This document shows, in pieces, positions 57,170-64,000 of a stretch of 64,000 nucleotides of DNA. The notes beneath the pieces were generated by a model. It was given only the letters and a program-made list of their open reading frames with translations. It searched no databases and was not told the DNA's origin. Within the stretch, counting starts at the first letter, position 1; every line of letters begins with the position of its first letter. The translations under genes were made by a program, and so were the position numbers. The DNA comes from Cyanobacterium sp. T60_A2020_053 (GTDB lineage: Bacteria; Cyanobacteriota; Cyanobacteriia; Cyanobacteriales; Cyanobacteriaceae): assembly GCA_015272165.1 (NCBI GenBank), contig JACYMF010000058.1, positions 57,289 through 121,288 on the forward strand. Direction: 5' to 3'.

Positions 57170-59414
57170 CTTTCATATATTGCGCCCATAAAGAAGCACT
57201 CAGCGCACTCCCTCCCTTAGTAGGTGAATTATCATCGTTACCTAACCAGATGCCCGTCGTCAGACTAGGAGAAGGCAAATAACCGATAAACCATAAATCT
57301 TTATTGGCGGTATTCGTGCCAGTTTTCCCCGCTTCTCCCTTGCCTAGATAAGCATTTTTCCCTGTACCCATTGTTACTACATCTTGTAACATTTTTTGGA
57401 TAACTTGAGCTTGAGCGGTATTAAGCACTTGACGAGTTTCCGAATTATCTTGATTGAAACGATAAACCTCTCGACAGGTAGCATTATCTTGAAAATCCGT
57501 GCAGTCACGCCCATCCCGTATAACCTTAATGGCGTGGGGGCGTTGCCATTTTCCACCGTTGGCAATGGTAGCATAAGCGCCCGTCATCTCTAGCAAATTA
57601 CTTTCACTTTGCCCTAAAGCCAATCCCGGCACAGCATTAAGAGGGGATTTAATGCCCATTTTTTTTGCCATGTCCACCACCTGATTTAAACCCACATCTT
57701 GGGCAACCCTTACAGCGACTGGGTTTTCAGACCATGCCATACCTTGATACATATTGACATTACTCGAAAAATGACGACAGGGGGAAAATTGTACCCCTTG
57801 CCAGCGCACTCCACCGCAAGGATAAGATTTGTTAGGGGAAATACCCTGCGCCACAGCAGCACTATAAACAAAGAGCTTAAAAGTAGAAGCTGGTTGCCTT
57901 TGAGCTTGGGTAGCGCGATTAAATTGGCTTTCTTGATAATCTTTTCCCCCTACCATGGCAGTAATTTCTCCCGTGTCACTTTTCATGGTCAAAAGCGCCC
58001 CTTGACTAAAACCATAGTTTGTGCCATTATTAGTTATATACTGTGCGAGAGCTTTTTCCGCTTTTTCTTGTTGAGCAAAATTTAAACTGGTTTCAATGAT
58101 AAAATCCCCCTCTTGTAACAAGTCTTGCCCCAGTAAACTACGCATTTCTTGGAAAACATAGCTATAAAAATAAGGGGCGATGATATTACTGAGAGTTTCC
58201 CTTGCTTCGGGACTAATGTCAATACGAGAGCGACGGGCGCTACTAGCTTCTTCCTCGCTAATCATGCCTAAATTAAACATTCTTTGGATGATTCGATTAC
58301 GCAAAGCTAAAGCTGTGTCATAATCCTGCACTGGGTTGTAGGCGTTGGGCGCTGGTAACACTGCCACGAGGGTAGCTGATTCAGCGATGGTTAAATCTCT
58401 GGCGGATTTCTTGAAGTAAAATTGTGCCGCATCTTCAAAACCATACAAATTGATACCCAAATAAACTCGATTAAGGTAGGCTTTGAGAATTTCATTTTTG
58501 CTGTAAACGGCTTCTAATTTGGTAGCCACAACCATTTCTCGCAATTTACGCCCCAAATTGTTTTCTCTACCTACGGAGGGAAATAAACTCCGCGCCAGTT
58601 GTTGAGTAATGGTACTAGCGCCTTGGCGCGCTTCACCGCCTCTATTAATGACAATAGCGCGTAAGATTCCCACTGGATCAATGCCAAAATGCCAATAATA
58701 ACGACTATCTTCCGAAGCCATCAAGGCTTGGGGCAAATAAGGAGAAAAATCCTTGAGGTTTGCTAATTCTCGGTGAGGTGTGGTTACTCTGGGAGATAAG
58801 GGAGTTTTACCGTCTTCGCCATATACCACTGTAGCGCCCGTATTCCCATAAGGTAACGGGTTAACTTCGTATTGACTCCATAATATGCCTACTGTTAGTA
58901 AAATAATCAGTAACCAGCCACTGAGAATAAATAAACCATAGCGTAAAACAAGGGTGGAGGGCGCTGGAGGATTCTGAAAAGATAATTCGATGACATCCGC
59001 TAACTCAGGAGGTCCTAACGTGATAACATCATTATGTCTAAGGGTAAGGTTTTGATAACGTCTTTTGCCTAAATAGATACCGTTAGTAGATTTTAAATCT
59101 TTAATTTGAAAACGGCGCTGATTTTTATTTCTCTCGATGGCGCAATGCACTTGACTAATAATGGGATTAGCAATGACAATATCACAGTTAAGACGGTTGC
59201 GCCCGATGACATAGCTTTCCCCCAAGAGAGGATAATCATAGGTTTTGCCACTAGCATTATTTTTGAGAATAATTTTTGGCACTGAAGCGCCTTGCCTGAG
59301 ACGTGGTAGGTTGAATTGTGCTTGAATGGTGTGTAAAACACTGGTGACAACTTCCGAATAACCTGATTTGCGCCCCATAGTTAATATTGACTGATTGCAT
59401 GACAAGACAGTCAT
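57159..59414 (-). CDS. FHA domain-bearing class A penicillin-binding protein
   Basis: A 751-residue bifunctional peptidoglycan synthase. Residues about 60-130 form an FHA domain (YVIGRNRLNCDIVIANPIIS, QVHCAIERN), which binds phosphothreonine. A membrane helix spans about 155-178. The glycosyltransferase 51 domain spans about 215-385 (SEDSRYYWHFGIDPVGILRA, GASTITQQLARSLF). The transpeptidase spans about 440-740, with STFKLF (SxxK), SENPV and GEAGKTGTN (KTG). The FHA fusion suggests regulation by a Ser/Thr kinase. The start could also be the second Met (59378). The stop lies in a tandem repeat, see the array at 57127. Confidence 0.92.
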   Translation of the reverse strand: MTVLSCNQSILTMGRKSGYSEVVTSVLHTIQAQFNLPRLRQGASVPKIILKNNASGKTYDYPLLGESYVIGRNRLNCDIVIANPIISQVHCAIERNKNQRRFQIKDLKSTNGIYLGKRRYQNLTLRHNDVITLGPPELADVIELSFQNPPAPSTLVLRYGLFILSGWLLIILLTVGILWSQYEVNPLPYGNTGATVVYGEDGKTPLSPRVTTPHRELANLKDFSPYLPQALMASEDSRYYWHFGIDPVGILRAIVINRGGEARQGASTITQQLARSLFPSVGRENNLGRKLREMVVATKLEAVYSKNEILKAYLNRVYLGINLYGFEDAAQFYFKKSARDLTIAESATLVAVLPAPNAYNPVQDYDTALALRNRIIQRMFNLGMISEEEASSARRSRIDISPEARETLSNIIAPYFYSYVFQEMRSLLGQDLLQEGDFIIETSLNFAQQEKAEKALAQYITNNGTNYGFSQGALLTMKSDTGEITAMVGGKDYQESQFNRATQAQRQPASTFKLFVYSAAVAQGISPNKSYPCGGVRWQGVQFSPCRHFSSNVNMYQGMAWSENPVAVRVAQDVGLNQVVDMAKKMGIKSPLNAVPGLALGQSESNLLEMTGAYATIANGGKWQRPHAIKVIRDGRDCTDFQDNATCREVYRFNQDNSETRQVLNTAQAQVIQKMLQDVVTMGTGKNAYLGKGEAGKTGTNTANKDLWFIGYLPSPSLTTGIWLGNDDNSPTKGGSALSASLWAQYMKDEL

Positions 59415-59509
59415 TATTTTATCAAAAAAGCATTGGTGAATTAAGCTATGATTTTTTGTTGAGGTGGAGAATAGGGGAAAATTATGAATTATGAACTAAT
59501 GTTACGCAA

Positions 59510-59664
59510 AAATAGAATTAATTGTTGGTGTCGGGTGTCGCGGTGTTAGGTTAAAGAATTGACAAGAAACTTATGTTTATTGATCTTTTTCTTGTACAAG
59601 AGTCTATGGAGGGAAGGGTTTTAAACCTGAAACCTGCTACCTGCTACCTGAAACCTCCCTTAAC
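59510..59664. repeat. Family D dispersed element, right end missing
   Basis: Starts GTTACGCAAAAATAGAATTA, then ATTGTTGGTGTCGGGTGTCG and GACAAGAAACTTATG to CCTCCCTTAACTT, almost identical to 36768-36915. The spacer 59415-59509 otherwise has only ATGAATT heptamers. Confidence 0.78.
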
Positions 59665-59725
59665 TTTGCCCTTTGCCGTAGATATGAGATAATGACAGGA
59701 TAAATTGATTTATAGGAGCAAAATT

Positions 59726-60307
59726 ATGGCGAGAACACCATCAACCATGCTAGATTTAGGGACAATAGCGCCCGATTTCTCTTTACCTGATGCTGTTAGC
59801 GGTAAACAAATATCATTGACTGACTTCAAAGATTGTCAGGGTTTATTAGTAATTTTTCTCTCTTGTCATTGTCCTTTTGTCAAACACGTTAGAGCGGAAT
59901 TTGCTAGAATTGCTAAAGATTATTTACCGAAAAATATTGGTATTGTGGGCATTAGCCCTAATAATGTGGAAAAATATCCCGATGATGCACCAGAATTTTT
60001 AAAAGCCATGGCGGAAGAAGAAAGTTTTAATTTCCCCGTGTGTTACGATGAAACCCAAGAGGTAGCGAAGGCTTACCGTGCCGCTTGTACTCCTGATTAT
60101 TATTTATTTGACAGTAACATGAAATTAGTTTATCGTGGTCAATTAGATGATAGTCGTCCTAGTCTTGATATTGCGGTGACGGGCGCTGATATGCGGAGGG
60201 CGCTGGATGCTTTACTGGCTGGAGAAGAAATTAACCCAGATCAAAAACCTAGTTTAGGTTGTAATATTAAATGGATTCCGGGTAATGAGCCTGATTACTT
60301 TGGTTAA
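59726..60307 (+). CDS. Thioredoxin-like/AhpC-TSA family protein
   Basis: 193 residues from ATG 59726, preceded by TAGGAGCAAAATT, which settles the start over the upstream TTG/ATG extension. It has a redoxin fold: IAPDFSLPDAVSGKQISLTDF, VIFLSCHCPFVKHVRAEF with a CHC pair, SPNNVEKYPDDAPEF and TPDYYLFDSNMKLVYRGQLDD. The CHCPFVKH phrase defines a group of cyanobacterial redoxins whose reductant and substrate are not known to me. It is monocistronic. Confidence 0.87.
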   Translation: MARTPSTMLDLGTIAPDFSLPDAVSGKQISLTDFKDCQGLLVIFLSCHCPFVKHVRAEFARIAKDYLPKNIGIVGISPNNVEKYPDDAPEFLKAMAEEESFNFPVCYDETQEVAKAYRAACTPDYYLFDSNMKLVYRGQLDDSRPSLDIAVTGADMRRALDALLAGEEINPDQKPSLGCNIKWIPGNEPDYFG

Positions 60308-60440
60308 TTAGACTTTTCCAAAAAATAGCTTTTTTTGCAACGTATATCGGGCTTCTAGCCCGATTATTAATTTGGGTTTGCTGAATAATTTAGAGGCGTT
60401 GACTCATAAGGATTAAGACAGACTACTTAGGACTTCTTTC

Positions 60441-60848
60441 GGAAAGTGAAAAAAGAGATTTAAACAAGTTTTGAAAAATAAAGCTGAGTTAAGTGGCTGT
60501 CAAATTATTGATGTGACAGAGGAATTTACCAGCAAAACTTGTACAAAGTGTGGTCATGTTCACAGTAAATTAGGTGGTGCTAAAGTTTTTAAATGTCCTG
60601 AGTGCGGTCATCGCATTTTAAGGGATTATAACGGTGCTTTGGGTATTATGCTCAAAGTTTTGTCGGATACGACCTTCACTATCTCTTTTGATGGTGATGC
60701 TATTGTGGCTACGGGGATATACCGTATTGTGCCGCATAAATGTATCAGGGATATAATTCGAGCGAGTATTTTTTGGCAAGTTGGTCATGGGGAAATTGCG
60801 ACATTAATCAATTTATACAAAAAGCAAGTTCAATCCGTCTTAGTTTAG
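60441..60848 (+). pseudogene. IS200/IS605 OrfB (TnpB) C-terminal remnant
   Basis: The frame reads KKRFKQVLKNKAELSGCQII, then TSKTCTKCGHVHSKLGGAKV, FKCPECGHRILRDYNGALGI. These are the zinc ribbon and last RuvC Asp region of TnpB nucleases. The N-terminal ~250 residues with the first two catalytic acidic residues are absent, so it is inactive. The remaining open frame starts with TTG at 60471. A TGCTGAATAA element end lies just upstream (60368). No omegaRNA is expected because the element end is not preserved. Confidence 0.85.
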
Positions 60849-60898
60849 TAAATTGATTAGCTATAGTAGATGAAAGAGATCATCAGGAGAAAAGACCT

Positions 60899-62011
60899 AT
60901 GGATTTAATGATTGAGGATTTGATGGAACAACTGGTGGAAATGGGTGGTTCTGATATGCACATTCAAGCAGGTGCACCCGTCTATTTTCGCATCAGTGGT
61001 AAGCTAACCCCTATCGGCGAAGAACCTCTCACCCCCCAAGATTGTCAAAAATTAATCTTTAGTATGCTCAATAATACGCAACGTAAAACTTTAGAGCAGA
61101 ATTGGGAATTAGATTGTTCTTATGGTGTTAAAGGCTTGGCTCGTTTTCGAGTCAATGTCTATAAAGAAAGGGGTTGTTATGCAGCTTGTTTACGGGCGCT
61201 GTCTTCCAAAATTCCTAACTTTGATCAGTTGGGTTTACCCGACATCATTAAGGAAATGACTGATCGCCCCAGAGGTCTCATTTTGGTAACAGGGCAAACA
61301 GGATCAGGAAAAACCACCACTCTGGCTGCTATGTTAGACCTGATCAATCGTACCCGTGCTGAACATATTTTAACAGTGGAAGACCCTATCGAGTACGTTT
61401 TTCCCAATGTTAATAGTTTATTTCACCAACGACAAAAGGGAGAAGATACCAAAAGTTTTGCTAACGCGCTAAAAGCTGCTTTAAGGGAAGACCCTGATAT
61501 TATTCTGGTGGGGGAAATGCGTGACCTTGAAACGATTTCCCTTGCTATTAGTGCGGCGGAAACTGGACACCTTGTCTTTGGTACTTTGCACACCAGTTCG
61601 GCGGCTGGTACGATTGATCGTATTATTGATGTATTTCCGGCGGCAGAACAAGCTCAAATTCGGGCGATGTTATCTAATTCTCTATTGGCTGTATTCGCTC
61701 AATGTTTGACCAAAAAACACAACCCCAAACCGGGAGAATTTGGTCGTGCCATGGCACAAGAAATTATGATTGTTACTCCTGCTATTGCTAACTTGATTCG
61801 AGAAGCAAAAGCACCACAAATTTATTCAGCGATTCAAACTGGGTCTAAATTGGGTATGCAAACTATGGAACAGGCATTGGCGAATTTGGTCAAAACTGGC
61901 ACGATTAGCATGGAAGAAGGATTGGCTAAGAGTGGCAAGCCTGATGAACTTAAACGCTTGTTGGCGGGCTCTGGTGTTTCTGATGGTATGACGGGCGCTC
62001 GTAAACGTTAA
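60899..62011 (+). CDS. pilT: Type IV pilus retraction ATPase PilT
   Basis: A 370-residue hexameric secretion ATPase that powers pilus retraction in twitching motility, phototaxis and DNA uptake. It has an N-terminal PAS-like domain (GGSDMHIQAGAPVYFRISGK), Walker A TGQTGSGKTTTLAAM, Asp box VEDPIEYVF, Walker B DPDIILVGEMRD, His box AAETGHLVFGTLHTSSA and the AIRNLIRE-type retraction motif as AIANLIREAKAPQ. It is preceded by CAGGAGAAAAGACCT. pilB and pilC are not adjacent in the window. Confidence 0.95.
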   Translation: MDLMIEDLMEQLVEMGGSDMHIQAGAPVYFRISGKLTPIGEEPLTPQDCQKLIFSMLNNTQRKTLEQNWELDCSYGVKGLARFRVNVYKERGCYAACLRALSSKIPNFDQLGLPDIIKEMTDRPRGLILVTGQTGSGKTTTLAAMLDLINRTRAEHILTVEDPIEYVFPNVNSLFHQRQKGEDTKSFANALKAALREDPDIILVGEMRDLETISLAISAAETGHLVFGTLHTSSAAGTIDRIIDVFPAAEQAQIRAMLSNSLLAVFAQCLTKKHNPKPGEFGRAMAQEIMIVTPAIANLIREAKAPQIYSAIQTGSKLGMQTMEQALANLVKTGTISMEEGLAKSGKPDELKRLLAGSGVSDGMTGARKR

Positions 62012-62310
62012 TTTTAAATCAGTTTGTCTGTCTTTCTTTTCGGTTGAGTTATGTTTTAGTTAACCCCATTTTAATTTATCAGCCTTTCTCCTAACTTGTA
62101 ACTCCATAAGGGTTGAATAGTATTCAACCCTTTCCAGCTAACAAAAAATAATTATTGGAGAGGTATATTAAACCAATAAATCGTAACTACGGAAAATATT
62201 AGTTACTTTTTCGATTAATTCGGGGGTAGGAGGCTCGGTATTTTTAAGTTTATAATCATAGTTTGATTTTAAAAATTTGTTTTTAGATTTTTTAAGTGTA
62301 TGCTATTCTT
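62012..62310. other. Spacer with terminator-like stem and short minus-strand scrap
   Basis: A stem GGGTTGAAT-AGT-ATTCAACCCTTT at 62109-62133 is a likely pilT terminator. On the minus strand about 40 codons (62294-62170) remain open: KKSKNKFLKSNYDYKLKNTE, then PPTPELIEKVTNIFRSYDLLV. It has no start and matches no known family. Confidence 0.5.
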
Positions 62311-63069
62311 CTATAAAAAATCAGTGACTTGAGATAAAACCTTCAGCGCCCCTCCCCGTTGTAATTGACGAGTATAATTATCTTGACGAATACCATTATC
62401 TTTGACGTGGGAAGGTAAAACACCGATAGCAGTAATTTCTCGTTGGCTTTCTATTTCCTTTGCCTTAGTGACAGTCATCATATCAGCAACGGTATCCCCT
62501 AAATAAATTATCGGTAAAGATGAATCTAATTGATATTTTGTTTGAATCATTTGTACTACTAAAAACAAACCTGTGGGATCGGGTTTACCCGGTGCGTCAT
62601 CCATCGCCACAAGAGGGGGATTATTCAATCCTAAGCGAGTATTGAGGACATAATGGGCTGAACCATTGGTAGCACCACTAAAAAATCCCCAATAGTAACT
62701 ACTTTCGTCTAATTTAGCAAAAAATTCCCGATTTACCAACAAAGGTTCTTGAGTAATATAACCATCCCATTGCTGAGGATTATCTAAATTTTCCCCTCGA
62801 TAACGACGTTGGAAAAAATTTACCACTTCTTCATAGTTGATTTCTGGAGGTTTTTTATTTTGATTTTGATAGTATCTATATACTAATTCTTGAGAGCCTT
62901 CCCAGTCATTATTCCAAATTCCTTCGGCTTTAAGGTTGTCTATTTCTTCCATACTGGGGCGATGGGCGCCCTCCGTAAAATGTTCTACAGTATCCGCCAG
63001 CGCCCTTCGATAGGAGTTGGTAACGTCTCGAATCACCCCATCAATGTCAAATACAACGATTCCAGTCAT
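62311..63069 (-). CDS. HAD-superfamily hydrolase (TIGR01548-like)
   Basis: A 252-residue HAD phosphatase-like protein. Motif I is VFDIDGVIRDVTNSYRRAL (nucleophile and acid/base Asp), motif II Ser/Thr in YWGFFSGATNG, motif III Lys in DAPGKPDP and motif IV in IIYLGDTVADMMT. It belongs to the cyanobacterial/plant group of subfamily IA hydrolases that I know only under a TIGR number. The phosphoester substrate is unknown. Confidence 0.87.
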   Translation of the reverse strand: MTGIVVFDIDGVIRDVTNSYRRALADTVEHFTEGAHRPSMEEIDNLKAEGIWNNDWEGSQELVYRYYQNQNKKPPEINYEEVVNFFQRRYRGENLDNPQQWDGYITQEPLLVNREFFAKLDESSYYWGFFSGATNGSAHYVLNTRLGLNNPPLVAMDDAPGKPDPTGLFLVVQMIQTKYQLDSSLPIIYLGDTVADMMTVTKAKEIESQREITAIGVLPSHVKDNGIRQDNYTRQLQRGGALKVLSQVTDFL

Positions 63070-63101
63070 GGCAGTTTGATTTAATCATAATTTACAGTTA
63101 A

Positions 63102-63515
63102 CTATATTTTACTGCTACTCTGAATTGTTGCGACAAATACCATTACCACAACATCCAAACAAGGGTTTATGAAAAAGTAATCTTGTGAAGTATCGTTTAT
63201 AAAGCTGAATTTTTTTTCTTCATATTCCCTTTCTATTTTCATTTCATAATAAACACAGGGTTCTTGTTTTAATTCTGATAGAATAGGTTTATTTACTGTT
63301 ATTTTCCCCCATATTTTGACATAATCTCGCCAATCCCCCACCCCTATTTCTTGACTAATAGAGTTAGCTATATTGGTTAATTCAGCAACATTAGTTTTTC
63401 GAGCAGATTGTAAACTTAGTAATTCATTACTCTGATTTTGGCGAATAAAAAACAGAATAATACCGACAATTATCAAAATAATTCCTAACAACATTGATTT
63501 TTCTTCATGGCTCAT
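63102..63515 (-). pseudogene. GIDE-domain protein, 3'-truncated
   Basis: 137 residues from ATG 63515 (MSHEEKSMLLGIILIIVGII, one membrane helix). A typical GIDE-type start follows: GDWRDYVKIWGKITVNKPILSELKQEPCVYYEMKIEREYEEK. It then ends in about 40 unrelated residues. Family members are about twice as long, so the C-terminal half is lost. The frame extends upstream through group II intron RNA to 63623, which is artefactual. The intron's 3' end abuts the start codon. Confidence 0.72.
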
Positions 63516-63830
63516 TAGGGGTTTAGAACTGAATCGCTTCACTCCCCTCCCATTCACAACCGCACATGAGACTTTCACCTCATACGGTCCCGGTTTGCTA
63601 TTCCTTGTCATGGATGCTGTCACCTTTCCAAACTTCCGTCTGTTCTGGTTTTAATATTATGGCAATGACGATGTAAGAGTTGTAAGTTATCGTATTTATT
63701 AGAACCACCTAAACTCTTTGGGATTATATGGTCGATTTCTATAATATCCTCAGATGTGAAAAATTGTCCACAGTGAGGACATCGTCCTTTTTTGCTTTTT
63801 GAGAATAAGAGTAAATTATTTGTATTTACA
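63514..63830 (-). pseudogene. Group II intron 3' end with maturase HNH fragment (second copy)
   Basis: The minus strand from about 63830 to 63620 encodes GRCPHCGQFFTSEDIIEIDH, IIPKSLGGSNKYDNLQLLHR and HCHNIKTRTDGSLER, stop. This is an intact HNH module of a group II intron maturase without stops. Domain V and the tail GGGAGGGGAGTGAAGCG to CCCCTAAT follow. The sequence is cut at about 63830, so RT and X domains are missing. It is about 80 percent identical by eye to 11369-11640. Confidence 0.83.
63557..63590 (-). ncRNA. Group II intron domain V hairpin
   Basis: Minus strand GGACCGTATGAGGTGAAAGT then CTCATGTGCGGTTG folds into the 34-nt two-stem hairpin with a GAAA tetraloop of domain V. All stem pairs look intact. 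Confidence 0.75.
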
Positions 63831-63841
63831 ATATCAAAAAA

Positions 63842-63863
63842 CGGTGGAAGGCGCCCTCCACCG
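63842..63863. repeat. GGTGGA-GGCGCC-TCCACC palindrome
   Basis: GGTGGAAGGCGCCCTCCACC is a 20-bp near-perfect palindrome centred on GGCGCC, in a spacer with no gene. It joins the list of GGGCGC-containing palindromes such as 49981-50026. Confidence 0.7.
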
Positions 63864-63897
63864 CAATATTTTCACCATCAAATTAATTACTATCTGA

Positions 63898-64000
63898 TGT
63901 TACGCAAAATATAGAATTAATTGTTGGTGTCAGGTGTCGGGTGTCAGGTATTAGGTTAAAGAATTGACAAGAAACTTATGTTTATTGATCTTTTTGTTGT
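63898..64000. repeat. Family D dispersed element (continues beyond the window)
   Basis: GTTACGCAAAATATAGAATT, ATTGTTGGTGTCAGGTGTCG and TTAAAGAATTGACAAGAAAC match 59510 onward. It is cut by the window edge. Confidence 0.75.

Noticed and set aside
60441..60848. Active TnpB nuclease with guide RNA
   Set aside because: Only the zinc ribbon and last RuvC motif remain; the first two catalytic acidic residues are missing.
63516..63623. Upstream extension of the GIDE-domain gene (TASMTRNSKPGPYEVKVS)
   Set aside because: This part is a translation of group II intron domain V and the 3' tail, also present at 11400-11460, so it is not protein sequence.

Overview
The window comes from a low-GC unicellular cyanobacterium. 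The direct markers are pcyA (phycobilin synthesis), a tandem-BMC carboxysome shell gene (ccmO), ndhD, the adjacent carotenoid pair crtP-crtB, FtsH, small cyanobacterial families (DUF2839, DUF3110, ComFB) and heptamer tandem repeats. Repeat content and AT-rich spacers suggest a Cyanobacterium/Geminocystis-like genome, but genus is inference. The 7-mer GGGCGCT/AGCGCCC is strikingly over-represented (about 14 sites in the first 10 kb by eye), while the classic HIP1 octamer GCGATCGC is sparse.

Layout. 1-6.1 kb: end of a haemagglutinin-type secreted protein gene, an ABC exporter, a GT4 glycosyltransferase, glyoxalase II and an LCP cell-wall protein. 6.1-12 kb is a graveyard: an IS66 remnant with its catalytic core deleted, a HicBA module with a broken toxin, an orphan 5'-truncated kdpA, a sensor-kinase scrap fused to an IS982 remnant, and the 3' end of a group II intron, around one intact UbiB/AarF gene. 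12.2-22.4 kb is mostly housekeeping: dnaJ, a DUF318 permease, ccmO, ComFB, a GIY-YIG protein, tatA, pcyA, nurA, a ParE-type TA pair and proS.

22.5-33.6 kb is a defence/mobile island, nearly all on the minus strand: DUF559 nuclease, an antitoxin with a truncated VapC, an Eco57I-like methylase/endonuclease carrying three in-frame intergenic-repeat insertions, a PLD-SNF2 helicase, a RecQ helicase and a TumE/TumA toxin-antitoxin pair. 33.6-34.9 kb is the rplJ-rplL operon with an L10-type leader and an apparently non-canonical rplJ start. 35.3-38 kb holds crtP and crtB. 38.6-45.4 kb has dTDP-glucose dehydratase, DUF2839, DUF3110, a ClC-CBS-Usp chloride channel, lpxB and a small secreted protein.

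45.9-64 kb: ftsH, an M16 peptidase, glycogen phosphorylase, an MlaD/MlaF lipid-transport pair, ndhD, an FHA-PBP1 fusion, a redoxin, a TnpB remnant, pilT, a HAD hydrolase and a truncated GIDE-domain gene abutting a second group II intron 3' end.

Spacers are crowded with small dispersed elements that have terminal inverted repeats. Two copies of one family sit in the loops of hairpins, one of them apparently the ftsH terminator. No tRNA, rRNA or CRISPR array was seen.
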